Of a stretch of DNA of 64,000 nucleotides, positions 8,924 through 18,837 are shown one piece after another. The translations under genes were made by a program, and so were the position numbers. Position 1 is the first letter of the stretch; each line of letters opens with the position of its first letter. Source of the stretch: Streptomyces atratus (GTDB lineage: Bacteria; Actinomycetota; Actinomycetes; Streptomycetales; Streptomycetaceae); assembly GCF_014648655.1 (NCBI RefSeq), contig NZ_BMRN01000010.1, positions 1-64,000 of the forward strand. The letters run 5' to 3'. Below the pieces are notes generated by a model. It did not search any database and was not told the origin of the DNA. It saw only the letters and a program-made list of their open reading frames with translations.

Positions 8924-9103
8924 TCGAAGCCGTCCTGACGGGGAGAAAGCCGAACCAGGGAATCGTACGGATGTCTTCCCCGCTGACGGACATTCATGAG
9001 CGCGCGCCCGGCCGGATGCGGCCGGAATCACACCGTCCGACCCCGCCGGCCGGTCGGCCGCATCGGCAGTCTCCCCAACAGGTCGCGGGAACGCGGCGGT
9101 CCC

Positions 9104-9310
9104 GGCCGGCTCCGAACCGGCGAACCGCTGGAGGTTCGCGACAGCGGGCCGGGGCAGCCGGTGTTCCGGCGCCCCGACCACGATGCCTGCTCGGGGCGCG
9201 GGTTACACCTCGTGAACGAACTCGCCGACGGCTTCGGAGTCGATGACCACATCGTCGGCAAGACCGTGTGGCTCGTGTTCAAGACGCCCGTCGCCGCCCT
9301 CACCCCGTAA
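9104..9310 (+). pseudogene. C-terminal remnant of a GHKL (RsbW-type) ATP-binding regulator
   Basis: In the plus frame the sequence reads LEVRDSGPGQPVFRRPDHD, then SGRGLHLVNELADGFGV and GKTVWLVF. This is the characteristic second half (G1/G2 boxes) of streptomycete anti-sigma-type ATPases, which read roughly VRDxxPxxPxxxxxD...GRGLxLVxALADRWGV...GKTVW. The N-terminal half with the N-box is missing and no start codon with a ribosome site precedes it. It is therefore a truncated relic. About 180 bases between it and the HNH gene show nothing else. Confidence 0.65.
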
Positions 9311-9318
9311 AGGGGCCT

Positions 9319-9344
9319 GGCCCCGCCGGACATCCGACGGGGCC
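9319..9344. terminator. Intrinsic terminator downstream of mfd
   Basis: GGCCCCG...CGGGGCC arms enclose an inner CGG/CCG pair, making a near 10-base-pair hairpin 23 bases past the mfd stop codon. Confidence 0.65.
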
Positions 9345-9366
9345 GATCCGCGCAACGTTCCAGGAA

Positions 9367-12300
9367 CTACGACCCCAGGATCGTAGTGAGGAACTCCCCC
9401 GTCCACGCCAGCAGTTCGCGGCCGACGACCGGCTTGCCGCCGATCCTGCCGGTGGTGGGGCGGGGTACCAGGATCTGGTGGACGGCCGGCTTGATGATCG
9501 TCTTCGGGTAGAGGCGCTTCAGGCGGAGCTCCTGCGATTCGCGCAGCTCGACCGGGGCGAACCGGATGTTCGAGCCCTGGAGCACGATCTCGCCGACGCC
9601 GCAGGCGCGGGCCAGCATGCGCAGGCCGGCGACCAGGAGGAGGTTCTCGACCGGCTCGGGGAGCTTGCCGTAGCGGTCGGTGAGTTCCTCGCGGACCGCC
9701 CTGATGTCGTCCTCCGTGTTGGCGGAGGCGATGGCGCGGTACGCCTGGAGGCGCAGCCGCTCTCCGGGGGCGTAGTCGTGGGGAACATGTGCGTCGACCG
9801 GGAGCTCGATCTTGACCTCCAGGGGAGGCTCCTCCTCCACGCCGCCTTCGAGGGAGGCCCGGTAGTCGGCGACCGCCTCGCCCACCATGCGTACGTACAG
9901 GTCGAAGCCGACGCCCGCGATGTGGCCGGACTGCTCGCCGCCCAGGAGGTTTCCGGCGCCGCGGATCTCCAGGTCCTTCATCGCCACGTACATGCCCGCG
10001 CCCATCTCGGTGTGCTGGGCGATCGTGGCCAGGCGCTCGTGGGCCGTCTCGGTGAGCGGCTTCTCCGGGGGGTAGAGGAAGTACGCGTAGCCGCGTTCGC
10101 GGCCCCGGCCGACGCGGCCGCGCAGCTGGTGGAGCTGGGAGAGGCCGAAGTTGTCGCCGCGCTCCACGATCAGGGTGTTGGCGTTGGAGATGTCGATGCC
10201 GGACTCGACGATCGTCGTGGAGACCAGGACGTCGAACTTCTTCTCCCAGAAGTCCACCACCACCTGTTCCAGGGCCTGTTCGGACATCTGACCGTGGGCG
10301 GTCGCGATCCTCGCCTCGGGGACGATCTCGCGCAGGCGCGCGGCGGCGCGGTCGATCGACTCGACGCGGTTGTGGATGTAGAACGCCTGGCCCTCGCGGA
10401 GCAGTTCACGGCGGATCGCCGCGCCGATCTGCTTCTCCTCGTACGGGCCGACGAAGGTGAGGACCGGGTGGCGCTCCTCGGGGGGCGTGGTGATCGTCGA
10501 CATCTCGCGGATGCCCGTCACGGCCATTTCGAGCGTACGGGGGATGGGTGTCGCGGACATGGTGAGGACGTCCACGTTGGCGCGGAGCTTCTTCAGCTGC
10601 TCCTTGTGCTCGACGCCGAAGCGCTGCTCCTCGTCGACGATGACCAGGCCCAGGTCCTTGAACCTCGTCTCGTTGGAGAAGAGGCGGTGGGTACCGATGA
10701 CCAGGTCGACGGAGCCCTCACGGAGTCCTTCCAGGGTCGACTTGGACTCGGACTCGGACTGGAAGCGGCTCAGCGCCCGTACGCTGACCGGGAATTGGGA
10801 GTAGCGCTCGGTGAACGTTCCGTAGTGCTGCTGGACCAGGAGGGTCGTGGGCACGAGGACGGCGACCTGCTTGCCGTCCTGGACCGCCTTGAAGGCCGCC
10901 CGTACCGCGATCTCCGTCTTGCCGTAGCCGACGTCGCCGCAGATCAGCCGGTCCATCGGGACGGACTTCTCCATGTCCTCCTTGACCTCGGCGATGGTGG
11001 TGAGCTGGTCGGGCGTCTCCGCGTACGGGAAGGCGTCCTCCAGTTCGCGCTGCCACGGGGTGTCGGGGCCGAAGACATGGCCGGGGGCCGCCATCCGGGC
11101 CGAGTACAGCTTGATCAGGTCGGCGGCGATCTCCTTGACGGCCTTCTTGGCGCGCGCCTTGGTCTTCGTCCAGTCGGCGCCGCCGAGCCGGTGCAGGGTG
11201 GGCGCCTCGCCGCCGACGTACTTGGTGACCTGTTCCAGCTGGTCGGTCGGGATGTAGAGGCGGTCGCCGGGCTGGCCGCGCTTGGCGGGGGCGTACTCGA
11301 CGAGGAGGTACTCGCGGGTGGCGCCCTGCACGGTGCGCTGCACCATCTCGATGTAGCGGCCCACGCCGTGCTGTTCGTGGACGATGTAGTCGCCGGTCTC
11401 CAGCGTCAGCGGGTCGATCGTCTTGCGGCGGCGGGCCGGCATCCGGCCCAGGTCCTTGGTGGCGGTGCGCTGGCCGGTCAGATCCGTCTCGGTGAGGACG
11501 GCGAGTTTGAGCGCCGGGTCGACGAAGCCCTGGTCGATCGCGCCGCAGGAGACGTGGACCAGCGACGGGGAGATCTCCGCCAGGTCGGGGTCCAGGCGGG
11601 CCGCGATGCCCTCGCCGCTCAGCACCTCGACGGTACGGGAGGCGAGCCCCTGGCCCTCGGTGACGTACACCGTGCGCCAGCCGTCGGCGATCCAGCCCTT
11701 GGTGTCGGCGAGCGCGCGGGCGGTGTCGCCGCGGTACGACTCCGGGGCGTGCATCGTGAGCTTGAGGGTGTCCTCGTCGAGCTCGTCGTCCGCGGCGAAC
11801 GGGGAGACCGACCACCACATCATCTCCAGCTCGCGGGCCCGGTCACGGACGTCCGCGATGCCCCGCAGGGAGGCCGCGCCGACATCGATCGGGGCCTCGC
11901 CTCCGCCCGCGGTGGCCGCCCAGGACGCCTGGAGGAACTCCTGGCTGGTGGCGACCAGGTCCGCCGCCCTGGTGCGGACCCGCTCCGGGTCGCAGACCAG
12001 CGCCATCGAGCCCTTGGGCAGCACGTCGAGCAGCAGCTCCATGTCGTCGACGAGAACCGGGGCGAGGGACTCCATGCCCTCCACCGCGATCCCCTCGGCG
12101 ATCTTGCCGAGCAGTTCGCCCAGCTCCGGGTGGAGTTCGGCGAGGGCGGCGGCCCGCTCCCGCACCTCGTCGGTGAGCAGCAACTCGCGGCAGGGCGGTG
12201 CCCACAGCCCGTGCTGGGCGATCTCCAGCGACCGCTGGTCGGCGATCTTGAAGTAGCGGATCTCCTCGACGTCGTCGCCCCAGAACTCCACTCGAAGGGG

Positions 12301-12897
12301 GTGCTCCTCGGTCGGCGGGAAGACGTCCAGGATGCCGCCGCGCACGGCGAACTCGCCGCGCTTCTCGACCAGTTCGACCCTGGAGTACGCGGCTGCCGCG
12401 AGCGCGTCGACCGTCTTGCCGAGGTCGGCGCTCTGTCCGATGCGCAGCGCTACGGGTTCCAGGTCGCCGAGCCCCTTGACCTGCGGCTGGAGCACGGAGC
12501 GGACCGGCGCGACGACGACCTTGACCGGGCCGGTCTCCGGGTCGTCCGCCCTCGGGTGCGCCAGGCGGCGCAGCACGGCGAGGCGGCGGCCCACGGTGTC
12601 GGAGCGGGGCGAGAGCCGCTCGTGCGGCAGGGTCTCCCAGGACGGGAACTCGGCGATCGTGTCCGGCGGCAGCAGGGTGCGCAGCGCGGCCGCCAGGTCC
12701 TCGGCCTCCCGGCCGGTCGCGGTGACGGCGAGCACGGTCCGCCCGGCCTCACGGGCCAGCGCGGCCACGGCGAAGGGGCGGGCAGCGGGCGGACCGACAA
12801 GGTCGACGTGCATCCGGTGGCCGTCGGTGGCGGCCTTCACCGCTTCGGAGAGTGCCGGGTCACGTACGACGACATCCAGCAGGCCGTGCAGGCTCAT
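9367..12897 (-). CDS. mfd: Transcription-repair coupling factor
   Basis: The start at MSLHGLLDVVVRDPAL gives 1176 residues, normal for actinobacterial Mfd. A longer frame to 12987 has no family support. Order of parts: UvrB-like N-terminal domains (EFPSWETLPHERLSPRSDTV, FPPTEEHPLRVEFWGDDVEEI), the RNA polymerase-interaction domain (LETGDYIVHEQHGVGRYI), then the RecG-like translocase with Walker A GDVGYGKTE, DEEQRFG (Walker B), SATPIPRTL and QLRGRVGR (motif VI). The C-terminal TRCF domain follows. Mfd removes RNA polymerase stalled at lesions and recruits UvrA. It is an intact single-gene unit with terminators on both sides. Confidence 0.97.
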   Translation of the reverse strand: MSLHGLLDVVVRDPALSEAVKAATDGHRMHVDLVGPPAARPFAVAALAREAGRTVLAVTATGREAEDLAAALRTLLPPDTIAEFPSWETLPHERLSPRSDTVGRRLAVLRRLAHPRADDPETGPVKVVVAPVRSVLQPQVKGLGDLEPVALRIGQSADLGKTVDALAAAAYSRVELVEKRGEFAVRGGILDVFPPTEEHPLRVEFWGDDVEEIRYFKIADQRSLEIAQHGLWAPPCRELLLTDEVRERAAALAELHPELGELLGKIAEGIAVEGMESLAPVLVDDMELLLDVLPKGSMALVCDPERVRTRAADLVATSQEFLQASWAATAGGGEAPIDVGAASLRGIADVRDRARELEMMWWSVSPFAADDELDEDTLKLTMHAPESYRGDTARALADTKGWIADGWRTVYVTEGQGLASRTVEVLSGEGIAARLDPDLAEISPSLVHVSCGAIDQGFVDPALKLAVLTETDLTGQRTATKDLGRMPARRRKTIDPLTLETGDYIVHEQHGVGRYIEMVQRTVQGATREYLLVEYAPAKRGQPGDRLYIPTDQLEQVTKYVGGEAPTLHRLGGADWTKTKARAKKAVKEIAADLIKLYSARMAAPGHVFGPDTPWQRELEDAFPYAETPDQLTTIAEVKEDMEKSVPMDRLICGDVGYGKTEIAVRAAFKAVQDGKQVAVLVPTTLLVQQHYGTFTERYSQFPVSVRALSRFQSESESKSTLEGLREGSVDLVIGTHRLFSNETRFKDLGLVIVDEEQRFGVEHKEQLKKLRANVDVLTMSATPIPRTLEMAVTGIREMSTITTPPEERHPVLTFVGPYEEKQIGAAIRRELLREGQAFYIHNRVESIDRAAARLREIVPEARIATAHGQMSEQALEQVVVDFWEKKFDVLVSTTIVESGIDISNANTLIVERGDNFGLSQLHQLRGRVGRGRERGYAYFLYPPEKPLTETAHERLATIAQHTEMGAGMYVAMKDLEIRGAGNLLGGEQSGHIAGVGFDLYVRMVGEAVADYRASLEGGVEEEPPLEVKIELPVDAHVPHDYAPGERLRLQAYRAIASANTEDDIRAVREELTDRYGKLPEPVENLLLVAGLRMLARACGVGEIVLQGSNIRFAPVELRESQELRLKRLYPKTIIKPAVHQILVPRPTTGRIGGKPVVGRELLAWTGEFLTTILGS

Positions 12898-13147
12898 GAA
12901 GGGCTTCCGTCCGGGTAACGAGGGCGAGGTCTGACAGCCGGCTGCTGCCAGGGGGCAACGCGAAGGGCAACACGAAGGACCCGACACGTCTCACGGGCCG
13001 GGGGTTCCAGCGTACGACTCCGCTGTGACAGCCGCGCCCGCAATCCGGCTCCGCGGGTCGGATCCGGCCCGGTCCGTGCGCCGGGCACGCGCCGGGACGG
13101 CGGCCCTGCCCCGCGCGCCCACGGTCCGCGCCCCGGGCCGTACGGAC

Positions 13148-13197
13148 ACGGATCCGGCCCCGGAGTGTTTGGAGGAACACCCCGGGGCCGGATCCGT
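13148..13197. terminator. Strong intrinsic terminator of the ABC exporter operon
   Basis: Perfect 16-base arms (ACGGATCCGGCCCCGG and its complement) plus an inner GTGTT/AACAC pair surround a 6-base loop. The single mismatch is A13164 against C13181. It lies 26 bases after the permease stop and before mfd. Confidence 0.85.
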
Positions 13198-13222
13198 CAT
13201 CCTACGTCGGTCGTCACCCTCG

Positions 13223-15808
13223 CTAATCCGTGGCGATCGCGTTCAGGACGTTCATCCTGCCCGCCCGGAACGCCGGGACCAGGGCCGCGAACAGGCCGAC
13301 GAAGGCCGAGGCGACGAAAACCGTGAGGATCGTCGGCCACGGGATCTCCAGGACACCGAGACCCTCCAGTGCCAGCAGCTTCTGGGCCGCTGTGCCCCAG
13401 CCCATGCCGAGGCCGAGGCCGAGCAGGGCACCGAAGACCGCGATGACCACGGACTCCAGGCGGATCATCCGGCGCAGCTGGCGGCGGGAGAGGCCGATGG
13501 CACGCATCAGGCCGATCTCACGGGTCCGCTCGACCACCGACAGGGCCAGGGTGTTCACCACACCGAGCACCGCGACGATGATCGCGAGCGCCAACAGGCC
13601 GTAGACGATGTTCAGCAGCTGGCCGATCTGGTCCTTCAGCTGCTGCTTGAAGTCGGCCTGGTTCTTCACCTCGTACTGCGGGTACTTGACGAGAGCGTCC
13701 TTGAGGGCGGCGTACGCCTCCTTCTCCTTGCCGTCCTCGGCCTTCGCGAACATCATCATGTTCTCCGGCAGGCTGTCGGCGGGGACGTACTGCGCGGCGG
13801 TCGCGATGTTGATGTACATCGCGCCCTTGTCGATGTTCACGTCGTCCGAGGTGATCGCGGCAAGCCTCAGCTTCGCGGTCTCGCCGCCCTTGAACGCGAC
13901 GGTGAGCCGGTCGCCGACCTTGAGGTGGTGCTTGGTGGCGTACGTGTCGCCGACGGACATGGCGTCCTTGTCGTACGCGTCGGCCAGCTTCCCGGCGACC
14001 GTCTCGCGCCGGACATCCTCCTGGTAGGTGGGATCGACTGCGGCCAGGGCCTTGTTCTCGGTGGTGCCGTCGGGGGCCGTGAGCCCGGCGCCGACGACCT
14101 TGTAGCCGGTGAGGTGTTCGATGTCCGGCACGGACTCCAGGGACTTCACCGCCTGGTCCACGAGGAGCGTCGGGTTGCCGCCGGCCGGCTCGACGATGAA
14201 GTCGGCGCCGACCGACTTGTCGAGTTCCTCGGTGGCCGAGGCGACCATGGAGGAACCGACGACGGAGAGGCAGGCCACCAGGGCCAGGCCGATCATCAGG
14301 GCGGCGCCGGTCGCTCCGGTGCGGCGCGGGTTGCGCAGGGCGTTGCGCTCCGCGAGCCGTCCGACGGGGCCGAACATCCGCAGCATGAGCGCGCTCAGCA
14401 CCCGGACCACGAAGCCGGCCAGCAGCGGGCCGATCACGATGAAGCCGATCAGGGTGAGGACCACGCCCACACCGAGGAAGAGCGAACCCTCGCTCGACTT
14501 GTCGGCCCGGGTCGCGGCGAGGAGCGCGGCGCCACCGGCGAGGGTGAGGACCAGCCCGATCGCGGCCCGGACCCGGCCCGCGCGGCCGTCCGCCGGGGTT
14601 CCGGCGTCGCGCAGGGCGGCCATCGGTGAGATCTTCCCGGCCCGGCGGGCCGGGATGTACGCGGCGACGACCGTGACGACGATGCCGAGCGCGAGGCCGA
14701 CCACCGGGGTCGTCCAGGCGACCGTGAGGTCCTTGGTGGACAGGTCCATGCCCATGGCACCCATGAGCTTCATCAGGCCCACGGCGAGGCCGACACCGGC
14801 GCCGACGCCGAGGACGGAGCCGACGATGCCGAGGAACAGCGCCTCGATCAGCACGGACCGGTTGACCTGCTTGCGGCTGGAGCCGATGGCCCGCATCAGG
14901 CCGATCTCGCGGGTGCGCTGGGCGACCAGCATCGAGAAGGTGTTGACGATCAGGAAGATGCCGACGAGGAAGGCGATCCCGGCGAAGCCGAGCATCGCGT
15001 ACTTCATGACGTCGAGGAAGGAGCCCATCGAGTCCTTGTTGGCGTCCGCGGCCTCCTTCTGCGTCTGGAGCTTGTACGCGGAGGTGTCGCCGAGCGCCGT
15101 GGCGACGTTCCGCTTCAACTGTGCGTCGGTGACGCCGGATTCGGCGGTGACGGAGATGAGGCTGAAGACGTCGGGCCTGCCGAGCAGCTTCGTCTGCGCG
15201 GTGACGGTGTCGAAGTAGACGATCGCCGCACCGGGGTTGGTGACCTTGAAGGTGGCGATGCCGCTGATCTTCGCGTTGATGTCGCCGGTGGCGGCGATGG
15301 TGCGCAGCTCGTCACCGATCTTCAGGTCGTGCTTGTCGGCGGTGTCGGCGTCGACCATCACCTCGGTCGGGCCGCGCGGTGCGTGGCCGGAGGTGATCTC
15401 CATCGAACGCAGTTCGTTCTTCGTCCAGTTGCCCGCGATCGTCGGGGCGCCCGTCGTCGAGCCCATGTTCTTGTTGTGGCTGTCGACGACGGTGACGGAC
15501 ATGCTGTTGACCGCGCCCTCGGCGTCCTTCACACCGGTGGCCTTGCCGACCTGCTCGACGGCGGAGGCGGGCAGCGTCACGGGCTTGCCGTTCCCCGGGA
15601 GCCGGTCGTTGTCCTCGGGACTTCTGGGGCTGACGGTGACATCGGCCGACGTCGCGGCGAAGAGTTTGTCGAACGTGGTGTTCATGGTGTCGGTGAAGAC
15701 GAGCGTGCCGCACACGAACGCCACCGACAGCAGGACCGCGACGGCGGAGAGCGCCATTCGTCCCTTGTGCGCGAAGAAGTTGCGCCTCGATGTCTTCCAG
15801 ACGGTCAT
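13223..15808 (-). CDS. MacB/FtsX-type ABC transporter permease
   Basis: This 861-residue permease has two FtsX-like halves. The N-terminal membrane helix (MALSAVAVLLSVAFVCGTLVF) is followed by a large extracytoplasmic MacB-type periplasmic domain, three helices with QRTREIGLMRAIGSSRKQV, a central pair of helices, a second extracytoplasmic domain (about 480-700) and three final helices with the repeated ERTREIGLMRAIGLSRRQL. The REIGLMRAIG motif contacts the ATPase. The start overlaps the ATPase stop by 4 bases, so both are made together. Substrate unknown: such pairs export lipids, peptides or drugs, or act as mechanotransmission devices at the envelope. Confidence 0.92.
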   Translation of the reverse strand: MTVWKTSRRNFFAHKGRMALSAVAVLLSVAFVCGTLVFTDTMNTTFDKLFAATSADVTVSPRSPEDNDRLPGNGKPVTLPASAVEQVGKATGVKDAEGAVNSMSVTVVDSHNKNMGSTTGAPTIAGNWTKNELRSMEITSGHAPRGPTEVMVDADTADKHDLKIGDELRTIAATGDINAKISGIATFKVTNPGAAIVYFDTVTAQTKLLGRPDVFSLISVTAESGVTDAQLKRNVATALGDTSAYKLQTQKEAADANKDSMGSFLDVMKYAMLGFAGIAFLVGIFLIVNTFSMLVAQRTREIGLMRAIGSSRKQVNRSVLIEALFLGIVGSVLGVGAGVGLAVGLMKLMGAMGMDLSTKDLTVAWTTPVVGLALGIVVTVVAAYIPARRAGKISPMAALRDAGTPADGRAGRVRAAIGLVLTLAGGAALLAATRADKSSEGSLFLGVGVVLTLIGFIVIGPLLAGFVVRVLSALMLRMFGPVGRLAERNALRNPRRTGATGAALMIGLALVACLSVVGSSMVASATEELDKSVGADFIVEPAGGNPTLLVDQAVKSLESVPDIEHLTGYKVVGAGLTAPDGTTENKALAAVDPTYQEDVRRETVAGKLADAYDKDAMSVGDTYATKHHLKVGDRLTVAFKGGETAKLRLAAITSDDVNIDKGAMYINIATAAQYVPADSLPENMMMFAKAEDGKEKEAYAALKDALVKYPQYEVKNQADFKQQLKDQIGQLLNIVYGLLALAIIVAVLGVVNTLALSVVERTREIGLMRAIGLSRRQLRRMIRLESVVIAVFGALLGLGLGMGWGTAAQKLLALEGLGVLEIPWPTILTVFVASAFVGLFAALVPAFRAGRMNVLNAIATD

Positions 15809-16593
15809 GACGTCCGCCCGCGCGAGTCGAAGTCCTTCATGCGGTCGAGGACCTGGTCGGCCGTCGGGCTCAGCATCTCGTCGACGATGCGTCCGTCGGC
15901 CAGGTACAGCACCCGGTCCGCGTAGGAGGCGGCGACGGGGTCGTGGGTGACCATGACGATGGTCTGGCCCAGCTCGTCGACCGACCTGCGCAGGAAGCTC
16001 AGCACCTCGGCACCGGCCCGCGAGTCCAGGTTCCCGGTGGGCTCGTCACCGAAGATGATCTCCGGCCGGGCGGCGAGCGCCCTGGCCACCGCGACGCGCT
16101 GCTGCTGGCCGCCGGAGAGCTCGGTGGGCCGGTGCTTCAGCCGCTCGGCGAGACCGACCGTCTCCACGACCTGCCGCAGCCAGGCCGCGTCGGGCTTGCG
16201 GCCCGCGATGTCCATCGGCAGCGTGATGTTCTCCAGGGCGTTCAGCGTCGGGAGCAGGTTGAACGCCTGGAAGATGAAGCCGATCCGGTCCCGGCGGAGC
16301 TGGGTGAGCTTCTTGTCCTTGAGCCCGGTGATCTCGGTCTCGTCGAGATGGATCTGACCCGAGGTCACGGTGTCCAGGCCGGCCAGGCAGTGCATCAGGG
16401 TCGACTTGCCGGAGCCGGACGGTCCCATGATCGCCGTGAACTGCCCGCGGGCGATGTCCACATCGACATGGTCGAGCGCGACGACCCGGGTCTCCCCCGC
16501 CCCGTACGCCTTGACGACCTGTCGCGCTCGCGCAGCGACGGCCGTACGCCCTCCAGTGCCCCCGTGCCTGGGAATGGTTACAGCCGTTGTCAC
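15805..16593 (-). CDS. ABC transporter ATP-binding protein (LolD/MacB type)
   Basis: This 262-residue ATPase starts at a GTG preceded by AGGAG. Visible motifs are Walker A GPSGSGKST, the Q-loop FIFQAFNLLPTLNALEN, the signature LSGGQQQRVAVARALAARP and Walker B IIFGDEPTGNLDS. The FNLLP and NLDS forms are typical of the MacB/LolD/FtsE family. It is followed with a 4-base overlap by its permease. The C-terminal tail (LSPTADQVLDRMKDFDSRG) is common in streptomycete members. It energises the exporter from the cytoplasmic side. Confidence 0.95.
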   Translation of the reverse strand: MTTAVTIPRHGGTGGRTAVAARARQVVKAYGAGETRVVALDHVDVDIARGQFTAIMGPSGSGKSTLMHCLAGLDTVTSGQIHLDETEITGLKDKKLTQLRRDRIGFIFQAFNLLPTLNALENITLPMDIAGRKPDAAWLRQVVETVGLAERLKHRPTELSGGQQQRVAVARALAARPEIIFGDEPTGNLDSRAGAEVLSFLRRSVDELGQTIVMVTHDPVAASYADRVLYLADGRIVDEMLSPTADQVLDRMKDFDSRGRTS

Positions 16594-17049
16594 GGTTTTT
16601 CTCCTATGTCGGTCAGCTGTTGGTCAGCATTTTTCGGTCAACGTTCGGGATGTCGCGGGTGTACCTGTGAAGTCTGGTGTTCCGAGGGGGGCCGGCGCCC
16701 TGGTGCACAGCGCAGTCTTCGGGTGGGGTTTCCCCCACCCCGCCCCCTGCGGTCAGCCGCATTCGCGGTGGGAATCAGCCGCTTTCCGCGGTGTAGGAAC
16801 ACGTTAAGGAACGGGCCCCCGCCGTCACGTCCTCCGCCGGGAGGAACCACCCCTGGGCAAAACTGAGGAGCGCCCCCTAGGGGTCTCGGCCCCCGGGTGG
16901 GGACCCGTCTCAGGGACTGGACCCATGGGTGCACGCGCCGGGGTCCGCAGAGGTCTTCGGACACATCCCCCGACAGCGGCACTCTCCCCGCCGGGATCCA
17001 CGGGTGAGACAGTGTCCCGAGAAAATACGTGCAGAGGGAAGGAATCTTG
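16594..17049. other. Divergent intergenic region with three GGTCA repeats
   Basis: This 456-base stretch separates the ABC exporter operon from the MFS gene and has no supported coding sequence. Next to the ABC start there are three direct GGTCA copies at 16611, 16622 and 16636 that could bind a regulator. Further right there are GC-rich runs around CCCCCTAGGGG without a clear terminator. The ribosome site of the MFS gene (GAGGGAAGGA) lies at its right end. Confidence 0.4.
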
Positions 17050-18639
17050 GTGAGCAGCGCGGGCGGCAATACCGAAGCGGCGTCCGGGCCCGGGGTCGGC
17101 CCGGCCCCCTCCCCCGCGGCGCCGCGCGGACGCGGCCCGGTGGTTGCCGCCCTGATGCTCGGCATGGCCCTGGCGGCCATCGACGGCACCATCGTCTCGA
17201 CCGCCGTTCCGCAGATCGTCGGCGACCTCGGCGGCTTCTCCGTCTTCTCGTGGCTGTTCTCCGGCTATCTGCTGGCCGTGACGGTATCCCTGCCGGTGTA
17301 CGGGAAGCTCTCCGACACCTTCGGCCGCAAGCCGGTCCTGATCGCCGGCATCGTCCTGTTCCTGTTCGGTTCGGTGCTCTGCGCCGCCGCCTGGAACATG
17401 GCCGCGCTGATCGCCTTCCGGGTCGTCCAGGGCCTGGGCGGCGGCGCCCTGCAAGGCACCGTGCAGACCATCGCCGCGGACCTGTATCCGCTCAAGGAAC
17501 GCCCGAAGATCCAGGCCAAGCTGTCGACCGTATGGGCCACGTCGGCGGTCGCGGGGCCGGTGATCGGCGGGCTGTTCGCGGTGTACGCCGACTGGCGCTG
17601 GATCTTCCTGATCAACCTGCCGGTCGGGGCCCTCGCGCTCTGGCTCGTCGTACGCCACCTCCACGAGCCGGCCCGCACCCGCCGGGCGGCCGGCGCGCCC
17701 CGCCCCCGCATCGACTGGGCGGGCGCCCTCGCCGTCTTCGCCACCGGCACCCTGCTGCTGACCGCGCTCGTCCAGGGCGGGGTCGCCTGGCCCTGGTTCT
17801 CCGCCCCGTCCCTCGGGCTGCTGGCCGGCAGCGTCGTGCTCGGCGCGCTGACCGTCGTCATCGAGCGGCGGGCCGCCGAGCCGGTCATTCCCGGCTGGGT
17901 CTGGCGACGGCGGACCATCGCCTCGGTCAATCTGGCGCTGGGGGCGATGGGGCTGCTGATGGTCGCCCCCACGGTCTTCCTGCCGACGTACGCCCAGTCG
18001 GTGCTGGGTCTCGGCCCGATCGCCGCCGGTTTCGTGCTGTCCGTGATGACCCTGAGCTGGCCGGTGTCGGCGGCCTTCTCCAACCGCGTCTACAACCGCA
18101 TCGGCTTCCGCCGCACCGCGATCATCGGCATGAGCTGCGCCCTGCTGATACTGCTCGCCTTCCCGCTGCTGCCGTATCCGGGCGAGCCCTGGCAGCCCGC
18201 CCTGATCATGCTGCTGCTCGGTGCGGCGCTCGGGCTGTTCCAGCTGCCGCTGATCGTCGGGGTCCAGTCGACGGTCGGCTGGGCCGAGCGCGGCACGACG
18301 ACCGCCTCCGTACTCTTCTGCCGCCAGGTCGGCCAGAGCGTCGGCGCCGCGCTCTTCGGGGCCGTCGCCAACGGGATCCTCGCCTCCCGGCTGGCCGCCG
18401 CCCCGGTCCCCGGGCTGCCGGGCGACCTGGACGCGATCTCGCACGCCCTGGACGACCCGGGCAGGCTCTCGGCCGCGGCGACGGACCATCTGCGGCGGGC
18501 CGTCGACGCCGCCGTCGACCACGTCTACCTGGGTGCCGCCGGGGCTGCGGCGCTCGCCCTGCTGGTGCTGGTCTTCGTGGCCCCGCGCCGTTTCCCGGTG
18601 CTGACCGAGGAGCCCGGGAACGACGCCCCGGCGCCGTAG
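17050..18639 (+). CDS. MFS drug:H+ antiporter, DHA2 family (14 helices)
   Basis: The GTG (VSSAGGNTEAASG) was chosen because GAGGGAAGGA lies just upstream. An in-frame GTG 21 bases earlier overlaps that site. The 529-residue product has the DHA2 pattern: helix 1 ALMLGMALAAIDGTIVSTAVPQIV, the motif A loop GKLSDTFGRKPV between helices 2 and 3, motif B/C RVVQGLGGGALQG, and DWRWIFLINLPVG after helix 6. About 14 hydrophobic segments are countable. It should export drugs or a self-made small molecule in exchange for protons. The upstream region is shared with the ABC exporter and there is no adjacent regulator. Confidence 0.92.
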   Translation: MSSAGGNTEAASGPGVGPAPSPAAPRGRGPVVAALMLGMALAAIDGTIVSTAVPQIVGDLGGFSVFSWLFSGYLLAVTVSLPVYGKLSDTFGRKPVLIAGIVLFLFGSVLCAAAWNMAALIAFRVVQGLGGGALQGTVQTIAADLYPLKERPKIQAKLSTVWATSAVAGPVIGGLFAVYADWRWIFLINLPVGALALWLVVRHLHEPARTRRAAGAPRPRIDWAGALAVFATGTLLLTALVQGGVAWPWFSAPSLGLLAGSVVLGALTVVIERRAAEPVIPGWVWRRRTIASVNLALGAMGLLMVAPTVFLPTYAQSVLGLGPIAAGFVLSVMTLSWPVSAAFSNRVYNRIGFRRTAIIGMSCALLILLAFPLLPYPGEPWQPALIMLLLGAALGLFQLPLIVGVQSTVGWAERGTTTASVLFCRQVGQSVGAALFGAVANGILASRLAAAPVPGLPGDLDAISHALDDPGRLSAAATDHLRRAVDAAVDHVYLGAAGAAALALLVLVFVAPRRFPVLTEEPGNDAPAP

Positions 18640-18837
18640 ACGTCCGCATCGCGCTGCGGGACAAAGGGGCCCCATTCGGCAAGACCTCATGCAACTGAGC
18701 CATTACTGTGGGTAGTTCCGGCCAACCCCTCCCCAACTGCCGTACCCGCGAGTAATGTTCGCGCTTCCGACAGCACAGCCGCACTCCTGCCTTGCCGTCC
18801 AACCCAGGACCCGAGCCACGCAAGGAGCAGCACCCAG

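Noticed and set aside
9268..12918. A 1216-residue open frame on the plus strand opposite mfd
   Set aside because: It is the complementary shadow of mfd. It is Gly/Arg/Leu-rich without family motifs, whereas mfd on the other strand has complete helicase motifs.
16681..17000. Possible small gene in the divergent region upstream of the MFS gene
   Set aside because: Short frames there are Arg/Pro/Gly-rich, have no ribosome site and no family match.
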